Source: Rhipicephalus microplus (Eukaryota > Arthropoda > Arachnida > Ixodida > Ixodidae). Taken from it: 64,000 nucleotides of DNA. This document shows, in pieces, positions 56,653-64,000 of the stretch. A program made the position numbers and the translations under genes. The stretch's first letter is position 1, and the number at the start of each line of letters is the position of its first letter. The notes beneath the pieces are model-generated. The model searched no databases and was not told the DNA's origin. It saw only the letters and a program-made list of their open reading frames with translations. Location of the stretch: assembly GCF_043290135.1 (NCBI RefSeq), contig NC_134702.1, positions 197,254,491-197,318,490 on the forward strand, in the 5' to 3' direction.

Positions 56653-56864
56653 GCCCTTCGCGCTGCCCGAAGAACACCCGCGTGCTCATCGGTGTGTGGT
56701 GGTTAGCCGTCGTCTTCGCGACCACTTCATTCACAAGTCACATGCAGGCCAGCATGGCCATAAAGACTGAAGTTCCCCGTCTAGAAAGTGTTGCCGATAT
56801 CATCAAGCACCGACGTATTGTCCCCACCATTATCGACGGCATGGCTTTCGACGTCTTTTTCAAG
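56653..56864 (+). CDS. ionotropic receptor exon: TM3 and start of S2
   Basis: The acceptor TGCGTACATACAG ends at 56652. The exon completes the phase-1 codon of 47974 as Gly and reads GPSRCPKNTRVLIGVWWLAV, then VFATTSFTSHMQASMA. This is TM3 with the position of the glutamate-receptor SYTANLAAF gate motif replaced by SFTSHMQAS, divergent as in IRs. S2 begins IKTEVPRLESVADIIKHRRI, followed by TIIDGMAFDVFFK, before the donor GTAAGC at 56865 (phase 0). It matches the IR plan of P-x-x-S-x-x-D/E-L leading to a G-x-x-F/L segment. Exact frame continuity with the previous exon over 8.7 kb of transposon-filled intron supports the model. Confidence 0.87.
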
Positions 56865-57954
56865 GTAAGCAGGCGTGTGCGTCTCTCATAGTAACGTACA
56901 GTAGACGTGTTAAACAGGGCTGGCAATCGTCTGAGCCATGCCTTAGTAGAGCAAGCTACATTGAATCCTTACGCATCAGGTCGCATGGTGGTGTACTGAA
57001 ACTCGGAATTTTATAGCGAATCTACAAGCCAATGTTAGTGTATATGTTTTCACGACGTCGTTGCATTTTTAAACTAAAAAAAGTGATTATTTACTCCAAG
57101 TTGCAGAATAATGGTGCAGGTGACCAAAACGTAAGATGCTTCTCCAGCACGTCTTCCATTATAATACTAGAACTACTAATAATACTACTATAACTCCTAA
57201 TATTACTAATACTACAGTGATGACTACTGCTACTAATAATAATAATAACAATGTCAATATAATAATAACAATATTATTATGAAATATTGTTGTATAGTGC
57301 TCATAACCAGCCAACCCAGCCTTTCTTCCTGTCGGAATGACACATGTTTTCAACCAGAAAATGCGGCAAAATGTTTCGCTTCGTATAGTGGGGCTGCTAT
57401 ATCATCTCCTCTTGTGGTATGTGCATCATTGAAGGCATTGTCACTTCGTCCTACTGCCTGAAGAAAGCGTAACAAACCAAAATAATGCAACTAGAGGTTA
57501 GTAGTGAGTAATAAATTCGTGTCTCGACTGCACTTGAATATTTCTCTGGTTTTAAGTAAAGCCACTTTCTAAAGATGAAATGAAGTGCTCCAAGCAGCTG
57601 GCGATAATTGTAAAGAAGGGCCACCTCAGATTGGCACCCAGTTTCGCAGAACCGAAAGGGAAAGACAGTTGTTAATTAAGTTTTAAAGGGAAGCAACTCA
57701 TTGACCTAAATTAAGAAATTGCATTCTGAACATTCCTATGTTGTTAACTTCACCATTATAGCTTTATTACTAAAAAAGAACCGCGAAATCAAAATTAGAA
57801 GTGTAATACTAAAATCTCGTTTCTTTTCTTAGAAACCATGACAGTTAACACACAGTAACACCCAGGAAGTTTACTCGATGTTATCAGAAGTAGTTGTAGC
57901 ATAAATTTGAGCAAAAACTGGACGAAAAGATAACTTACCACCAGAAGGATCTAA
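56865..57954 (+). other. IR intron or 3' flank, left part
   Basis: AT-rich, with an imperfect ATA/CTA/AAT trinucleotide tract at about 57165-57285. The + frame 57279-57461 does not resemble S2. Confidence 0.55.
57165..57285. repeat. imperfect trinucleotide repeat tract
   Basis: Alternating ATA, CTA, ACT and AAT units with frequent substitutions over about 120 bases. Confidence 0.85.
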
Positions 57955-58015
57955 ACTTGCTACTTTCGAATAATGCGCCCGATGCTCTTCCTGTGAGCTA
58001 CGGTGGCGGTGGTCC
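57955..58015 (-). repeat. tRNA-like SINE head, related to the foldback core
   Basis: On the minus strand GCCACCGTAGCTCACAGGAAG, then GCATCGGGCGCATTATTCGAA and AGTTTAGATCCTTCTGG correspond to the tRNA-like core at 30641-30719, with box B decayed. Confidence 0.65.
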
Positions 58016-58289
58016 TCTCGTTCTCTACAGGGTATATGTGCGCATTTAACCGTGGGAGCGTCAGTCAGCGCTGCCTGTTGCCGTTGCGGCGAGCACAGAA
58101 CACTCTTTCTGGCCTGTTTGGCGTCACGTAGTACTTGATACTATTACGACCTGACAGCTGACCGATATTTCCTGGCATACCACCTGAAGGCATCAAACCG
58201 GGCTGAACAAAACCTTCGCTATCATGAAGAAACATGTAAAATTAAGGGTTCCTCGTCCTTATTTGATACAAGTATGAAAAACTAACAGA

Positions 58290-58473
58290 TGTAGTGAAGA
58301 AAAGGCGACGAGCAAAAACACGAGCAAGCAAGCAAGCACCAGCGTCAATAGCAGCACCAGACTCGAGCTCACGAATGCCTGGATTTTGGCTGCTTTACGC
58401 CCACCCTTTTCGAGCTTCACTTTTAGCATTCGTCGAGCTTCTTTGATGTTCAACGTCAATAAACCACGTCACA
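58290..58473 (+). repeat. 5' LTR of Ty3-D
   Basis: TGTAGTGAAG...GTCACA. TTTAGTGGAGG follows directly, comparable with TTTGGTGGAGG after the 5' LTR of Ty3-C, a likely tRNA primer-binding site. Confidence 0.85.
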
Positions 58474-58611
58474 TTTAGTGGAGGCACATAAAATTTCTGT
58501 ACCACCCTGGACCTTCACTCTCGAATTCTCCCCTCGCTTCGTGATTCCATTACTACCATGGCCAATAAGACCCCTATCTAGCCTGGACATTCAGTCGTCC
58601 ACGTCACCTGT

Positions 58612-59670
58612 GGCGCAATGTATCGCCAGCGAGAGCCGTTCATCTTCACCGGCTCCAGCGTCTCGGATGTGGCCGACTGGCTATCGAACCAGGAGCATAC
58701 CAGTGTCATTAATAAATGGGACAGCCAAATGAGGCTTGGGTACCTCCAGTTTTGTCTTACGGACATGACTGCATTGTGTTAAAACAACTACTAGAGCAAA
58801 TTGGTCTGTTTTCAAGACTTCCTTGACGCCCGTCTTCGGTTGGTAATCGGTTCTCAAACAACTGTCAGAGCAGTGCTTGCGTCAATGGGCGCAGCCCCGG
58901 GGAAAACTTCACCGGCTAGATTGAAGACGTGCTAAAGCTCTGCAACCGTGTGTGCTCTGACGTGACCGAAAGGGAAAAATTGAGCACATCTTCAAGGGCA
59001 TCGAGGACGACGCTTTCAGATGCTGTCGGCAAGGAATCCCTCAGCTGTTGAAGTACTGATGTCCTTGTGTCAGAGTTGCGACGACTTGCGTCGACACCGC
59101 ACGATCGCACGTCAAGCCCTCACCACGCCCGACACAATATCCCGCTTGCGGCTTCCTGCTCGCCATGCCGACCAGCTGCCACTGCTATCCACCATTAAGG
59201 ACTTCATTTAAGAGGAGGTAGCGCGTCAGCCTTTATGTCTCCCTCTTACAAACGCACCAGTGCAGACCTTGGCCCCGACCATTCAGCACGTCATTCGCAA
59301 CCGAATCGCGGAGGCACTATCTTCTATGCCCCAGCGACCAACCGTATCTGCACCACTTACTTAAGCTGCCATCACCTCTGGTCCACCTTAGTAGCCTCCA
59401 CTCTATGGCACCGTCTCTGAGCTCGTCTCTGCACCGCTTACTTACGCTGCGATCGCCTCTCGGCCACGTCAGCAGCCTTCACCCTAGGCCCACCCTGCAA
59501 TTACCACCCCCACCTCACCACCGACCATGAATTCTTCCCTGCCACTTCTCTAACGAACGGCCTAAGTTTCCATTATTCCGCCGCCCAGATGTGTGTCGAA
59601 CGCCGAACAACAGGCCCATCTGTTTCACCTGTGGTGTCGCTGGTCACTTCGCTCGCCACTGCCGCCACTA
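58612..59670 (+). pseudogene. Ty3-D gag remnant with zinc knuckle
   Basis: The capsid part is legible in shifted frames: FIFTGSSVSDVADWLSNQ near 58640 and WDSQMRLGYLQFCLTDM near 58717, then IFKGIEDDAF near 58990. A proline-rich low-complexity region follows, and the knuckle ICFTCGVAGHFARHC near 59620-59664 fits C-x2-C-x4-H-x4-C with all ligands present. Several stops separate these pieces. It would have formed the particle shell. Confidence 0.75.
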
Positions 59671-60187
59671 CCTAATATCTTTTTTCAAACAATGGCTCTG
59701 CCCGATCCCTCACCGCGAAGCACACCACCGACTAGCATCTCGGATAACCGCTCCTCCTTCTCAAGTGCCCGATCCCGATCTCCTCTACAATACTCTCTGC
59801 CCTCGTGCGTCACCACTCCGCTACAAAGAAGGCAAACTGATTGCTGCAGCTCTGGAGGCAAGAGCTGCAGGCAAGTCGGACTGCCCAAGGCCTCCTTGTG
59901 TTTCGCCGCGAATTTTTATTCACATCGATGTCGAAGAAACCGCCATTGTAGCACTTATTAACATAAGAGCTGCAGTTTTTGTCATCTCTGAGACATTGTC
60001 CCAGAAGCTAAAGAAGCTGGCGACGTCACTGTCAGGACTAAGGCTCCGTACTGCCAGTTCCCAGTGTAATGCACCGTCAGCTGTGTGCATGGTGCAGATT
60101 ATCATTCAAAGCGCACTCTCCATGATCGACTTTTTCGTTCTATTGTCCTGCTCTCACTACATAATTCTCGTATGGGACTTCATCTGA
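59591..60187 (+). pseudogene. Ty3-D gag end and protease, active site destroyed
   Basis: A 198-codon frame running from the zinc knuckle into protease. The protease region FIHIDVEETAIVALINIRAAVF has NIRA where the family has D-T-G-A, so the catalytic Asp is lost. The downstream part (SETLSQKLKKLATSLSGLRL) is in register. Relative to the family motif the changes are mainly of the G-to-A type. The frame ends at 60187, short of the RT. Confidence 0.75.
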
Positions 60188-60410
60188 AGCCACAGCACCA
60201 TCATAGACTGCTCTCTCGTGTAGAAGTCGCTCTTACGCCCTTGCAGACATTTCCTTCACAGGATTAACCTGCTCAAACACTTCTCGTTGAACACACAGAT
60301 ATCCTCCTCCCTGCACGTAGACCCTTGTCACCCTAGTGTGTACGACTGCGCAGGGCGAGGCAGCACTCTTTGCTTCATCGGAAGTCTTCCTACGTCACCG
60401 CGGCTTATGA

Positions 60411-61401
60411 ATGCCTTTTCCAGTACTCTCAGTTAAATCTGGTGCGTCGTTGATGCTCGTTGCCAACTCACTCACGTCGGTTGGGAGGTTGCTTCGAGGG
60501 GAATCTGTCCGCCTTATACAAGGCGCCGACCTCTTGAGTTCCCTGGACATTGTCAAGGACGAACCCTACCTTCAGCTAAACGCCATGATGCCACCTGTTC
60601 TGATGTCTTCCGCCCTAGATAAGCTTTGTCGTTTGATTGCCGACGACTTAATGCCATCGTATCGGAGTGAAGATCTCGCTTTTCTGCACAACTGCCGCTC
60701 ATCTTTCGAGTGCACCTGGCCAATCTTGGGCCCTATAAAGAGCGTTACTCACCACGTTGACACCGGTTCCCATGCTCCATTACTCCTGAGACGCTATCTA
60801 GTATCCGCGATGGAGGGCAAGATTACTAACAAACAAGTAGACTACATGCTTCAACGCGAAAAGATTCAGCTGTCCCAGAGCCCCTGGTCCTTTCTCGTCA
60901 TGAATGTGTGCAAGAAGGATGGAAAAATGGGATTCTGTGTGGCCTATCACCGCCTCAATAAGATAACCCGGAAAGATAGGTAACCCTTTCTGCGCATTGC
61001 TGATGCTCTTGACTGCTTGCAAGGAATAGAATATTTCTCGCCGAAGATTTACGCTCAGGGTATTAAGAACCTATGGCTGACACTGATCGTCTAAGACCGC
61101 TTTCGTCATGGCTGATGTACTCTACAAGTCCAACGTCATGCCGTTCGGATTGTACAACGCCCCCGCTACATTTGAACGGGTGATGGATAACGTCCTTCGC
61201 AGCTACAAATGGAACAGCTGCATTTGCTACCTGTACAACATCGTAATGTTTTCGAGTGGTTTTTCAACTCACCTCTGCCTTCGGGAGATTCTGACGTGCC
61301 TCATCTTAGCTGGTTTCCAACAAAACATGAATAAGTCGCATTTTGCGGGGTGCCAGTCGACAATACTGGGTCACGTCGTTATCAAAGAGAGCGTTCTGTA
61401 G
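60411..61401 (+). pseudogene. Ty3-D reverse transcriptase, catalytic Asp lost
   Basis: The frame 60411-60983 holds the linker (DDLMPSYRSEDLAFLHNCRS) and RT fingers (VDTGSHAPLLLRRYLVSAME; SQSPWSFLVMNVCKKDG; FCVAYHRLNKIT). After a stop at 60981-60983 and a shift, 61108-61401 continues SNVMPFGLYNAPATFERVMD and CICYLYNIVMFSS; the active site (61228-61239) reads YLYN in place of Y-L-D-D, losing both metal-binding Asp. KSHFAGCQSTILGHVV ends the palm and thumb region. Unlike Ty3-C, no large deletion is visible. Confidence 0.85.
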
Positions 61402-62038
61402 AACCCAGTTCTGTAGAAACCAAGGGCTCCATAGTGTTGCCCAATTCCCCGAGCCTACTTGCATAAAGACGCTTCGAAGTGCTATACGGCTGTGTTCCTA
61501 CTTTTGCCGATTCGTGCGCAACTTTCCTTCCATCATCGCCCCTCTTACCAACCCCCTTGCCGCCTCCAGCGTTATGTCAGCTTGGTCACGAAAGTGCGAG
61601 ACATCTTTCGAGACGCTTCAGCATTTACTAAGAATGCCTCTGATACTCGGACACTTTGAACCGGATGCGCCCACGAAAATTTGTACTGATGCCAGCGGGG
61701 TGGCCTTGGTGGCGTGTTTGTTGGCTCAAAAAAGGCCGGGATACCAAGAATATGTCGTCGCTTCCAAGAGTCAAACTCTGAAGAAAGCCGAGTGCAATTA
61801 TTCTGTCACAGGAAAAGAATGCCTTACCAGAGTTTGGGCTTTGGCTAAGTTCTGTCTGTATCTTTATAGCTGCTCTTTCGACGTCATCACAGATCACCAG
61901 ACTCTGTGTTGGCTTTCGTCGATGAAAGACTCGTCGGGACCACTCGGTCGCTGGGCGCTCCGCTGCAAGAGTGTGGCATTCGTGTTGTGTACCGATCAAG
62001 TCACAAACACTCTTACGTGGACGCTCTTTCCCGTTTAA
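61402..62038 (+). pseudogene. Ty3-D RNase H
   Basis: The open frame 61343-62038 carries the connection (LCSYFCRFVRNFPSIIAPLT) and RNase H: KICTDASGVALVACLLAQKR with the first catalytic Asp, CNYSVTGKECLTRVWALAKF with the Glu, and FDVITDHQTLCWLSSMKD with a further Asp. It ends DVLTWTLF-like at the region where HxxADxLSR normally stands, now altered. It is the best-preserved part of this element. Confidence 0.85.
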
Positions 62039-62099
62039 ACTTTAGCATCCGATATCTCTTCACCGTCCGTTTCCTTCGCGCCCGTCGGCGTTACCAACA

Positions 62100-63380
62100 C
62101 TTCAGTGGAGCAATGCAAAGATACGTGGGTTTGTAACCTGCTCAAGGTTCTGGCAGATTCATGAACTTACCCGGCTTCCAGAGCTTTAGGTTCTCAAGCA
62201 ACATATTTCGCCACTAGAGATGGTCTCCTCTATCGGCGAAATTATGCATCTGATGGCCGCAGGTGGTGGCTTGTGATACCTCGCCACATGCGCGTAAAAA
62301 TGCGTGCTGCTTGCCACGCCGATCTGCTGAGCGCTCACACTGGCGTTCTCAATACCTACATCCACTTGCGTCAGAGCTAATATTCGTGTGGAATATACCC
62401 ATTTGTGTGCAAGTATATCCACGTTTGTACTGCCTGTCAGCGACGAAATGCTCTCTCGCAATGAGCCACCGGTAAGCTTCAACCTCTCCCGTGTGCGGGC
62501 GTGTCCATCGGAGCGCCTCGGTATTTATTTGTACGGGCCGCTTCTCTTGACCACTTCTGGTATTAGATGGATCATCGTCCGCGTAGACCACCTTACGCGT
62601 TATGCAGAAACAGCAGCATTGCCAACAGCAACAGCAAGAGAAGTTGCGTTTTCCATCCCACGCATCTTTGTCCTGCGCCACGGCACACCCTGCGAACTTC
62701 TGAGTCATAGAGGACGTGCTTTTCTATCCGAAGCCGTCGAAGCATTGCTCATTCAGTGTAACATCGTCCACCGCAGACGACCGCATGTCATCCGCAAGCT
62801 AATGACCTAACAGAATGATTTAACCACACTCTCGATGATGTGCTGATGTTGTACCTCACATCCGGCCAGGCAAACTAGGACGCCGTCCTTCCTTTCGTCA
62901 CATATGCGAACAGCGCTCCAAAGCAAGCGATTACGGGATTCCCACCGTTTTTTTCTTTTTTACGAACTCAAGCCAGCATGCATACTAGACACCATGCTTC
63001 CTTACACACCCGACGCCTGCGAGTACAGTGCGATTTCCGACATTGCCAGGTACGCAGAAGATTTTCGACATTTGCCTTGTTCCTTTACGAGCGAGGATCA
63101 AGTTCACCAGAAGTATAAGCGTGACGACGACCGACCTCATGCTACTTTCTAAATGGGTGCGCAAATTTGGCTCTGGCTCCAACCGAATACCCCTGGCCTG
63201 TCTTCAAAGTCATTGGCCCACTATCATGGCACATACCGCATTTGTGCTCTGACTTCTTACGTCTATTACGAGGTTGAGACCTTGACACCACTTGACGACT
63301 GGAGTCGTCGCGGCCAAGAATTCGTCCACGTCTCTCGCATCAAGCGCTATAATGGCCCGGCTATACTACCAATACCTTAA
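62100..63380 (+). pseudogene. Ty3-D integrase (degraded)
   Basis: HHCC-type pieces appear near 62265-62450 (RRWWLVIPRHMRVKMRAACH; VCTACQRRNALS), core pieces in several frames near 62530-62810, HPQANDLTE near 62790-62820, and a C-terminal block EFVHVSRIKRYNGPAILPIP ending at 63380, a typical pol terminus. At least five frame changes and several stops occur. No continuous catalytic core can be read. Confidence 0.75.
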
Positions 63381-63416
63381 GTCGCCAGAATGGCTCCTCT
63401 ATTTTCAGGGAGCAAA

Positions 63417-63602
63417 CGTAGTGAAGTAAAGAAGATGACGAAAGACACGAGCAATCAAGCAAGCACCAGCGTCAATAGCAGCACCAGACTCGAGCTCGCG
63501 CTTGCCCGGGTTTCGGCTTCTTAACGCCTGCTGCTCCTTGACGATTCACGTTTAGACTTGGTCGAGTTGTTTTGACGTCCAGCGTCAATAGGCTACGTCA
63601 CA
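63417..63602 (+). repeat. 3' LTR of Ty3-D
   Basis: Starts CGTAGTGAAG (the expected TG is CG) after a TTTTCAGGGAGC tract and ends CTACGTCACA. It aligns with 58290-58473. Confidence 0.85.
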
Positions 63603-63803
63603 CAGACACTTGCCAGAGAAAGTATAGGGGTTGGTATTAGAAGTAATTGTAATGTAAATGTGAAGAAAAAAATGACAATTCAGGACTGAAAGAGTCCGAA
63701 ACTTGACGCAGTAAACTCCGCACGTGACTTCATAGATTTTAAAGTGTGATTATCGCATTTTATTCACCACTGGCTAAACATGATTTCTCCAAACCTTGTA
63801 TAG

Positions 63804-63926
63804 GTTAAGCCAGAGCTCCTCTCAAAGGACAACGTACTTCATTTTCACCAATTTACATTTACGTGGGGCCCTATGCCCCGTCAAACTTATGACGACATGG
63901 CGAATAGTGTGGAGACTTCAAATTAG
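63804..63926 (+). CDS. possible ionotropic receptor exon in S2 (tentative)
   Basis: Following the acceptor-like CTCCAAACCTTGTATAG, a phase-0 frame reads VKPELLSKDNVLHFHQ, then FTFTWGPMPRQTYDDMANSV and ETSN before a TAG at 63924. Phase 0 matches the donor at 56864, and the join AFDVFFK-VKPELLSKDNVL resembles the S2 layout of arthropod IRs (a segment after G-x-A-F, then a YDDM..SVET-like helix). If real, the stop truncates S2 before TM4, or a sequence change or further splicing intervenes. A good acceptor (TTTTCGCAG) also occurs at 63985. A chance open stretch cannot be excluded. Confidence 0.4.
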   Translation, partial: VKPELLSKDNVLHFHQFTFTWGPMPRQTYDDMANSVETSN

Positions 63927-64000
63927 CGTGGCAACTCACATCATCTTTAGGTCATTTTCTCGCTTACTAAGCATATTTTCGCAGCAGGCCTGGTGATTTG

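Larger units (their letters stand above)
58290..63602 (+). mobile_element. Ty3/gypsy retrotransposon, complete outline but decayed (Ty3-D)
   Basis: A 5.3-kb sense-oriented element. LTRs of 184 and 186 bp (58290-58473; 63417-63602) share the block CACCAGCGTCAATAGCAGCA. A 4-bp duplication CAGA flanks the whole element (58286-58289, 63603-63606). Gag, protease, RT, RNase H and integrase follow in the usual order but with many frame breaks. The LTRs are clearly more diverged than those of Ty3-C, so this is an old insertion. Confidence 0.9.

Noticed and set aside
57279..57461. 60-codon + frame as an IR S2 exon
   Set aside because: No S2-like motif and no convincing acceptor in the right phase.

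Overview
The window looks like a piece of a tick (Ixodida, probably a hard tick) nuclear genome. This is an inference. It rests on several copies of a tRNA-derived SINE of the tick 'Ruka' type, on the mixture of LINE and Ty3/gypsy families, on AT-rich non-coding DNA with microsatellites, and on a divergent ionotropic receptor (IR) gene of the kind expanded in arthropods. There are no bacterial operons, CRISPR arrays, rRNA genes or convincing functional tRNA genes.

The only clear host gene lies on the + strand in the right third. Four well-supported exons (44044-44134, 46796-46957, 47836-47974, 56653-56864) join with compatible phases. They encode part of an ionotropic glutamate receptor-like protein: the end of ligand-binding lobe S1, TM1, the pore region, TM3 and the start of S2. 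A possible fifth exon starts at 63804. The first exons lie upstream, either outside the window or unrecognised. The introns are 2.7, 0.9, 8.7 and (if the fifth exon is real) 6.9 kb, and the two long ones are filled with transposons.

Nearly everything else recognisable is mobile DNA. From left to right:
- a Ty3/gypsy 3' end (1-1261);
- an RTE-type LINE fragment on the minus strand (1727-3276) with a SINE beside it;
- SINE copies with target-site duplications at 7.7, 10.8 and 31.1 kb, and a diverged copy at 11.7 kb;
- a GC-rich minisatellite block bounded by a short inverted repeat (8252-9072);
- a decayed minus-strand Ty3/gypsy element with unequal LTRs (21387-25297);
- a diverged tandem duplication (26.2-26.9 kb) and a tandem pair of tRNA-like units (27.6 kb);
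- a 5'-truncated LINE with an open reverse transcriptase frame (28072-29990);
- a 419-bp foldback element with 85-bp terminal inverted repeats, TTAA flanks and a tRNA-like core (29999-30417), plus a partial inverted second copy;
- a decayed RNase H-bearing LINE (32.4-37.9 kb);
- a nearly intact, apparently full-length LINE of similar design (37949-43344) with an 11-bp target-site duplication and one visible stop in ORF2.
Within the IR introns lie Ty3/gypsy elements with paired LTRs at 51116-55305 and 58290-63602, an antisense LINE fragment (55.4-56.2 kb) and SINEs.

From about 11.9 to 20.8 kb, and in several shorter gaps, I see no supportable gene. I found no clearly new multi-gene system. The best candidates for a second look are the TTAA-flanked foldback element with a tRNA-like core, the near-intact LINE, and the repeated Asp-to-Asn changes at catalytic sites of the older elements.
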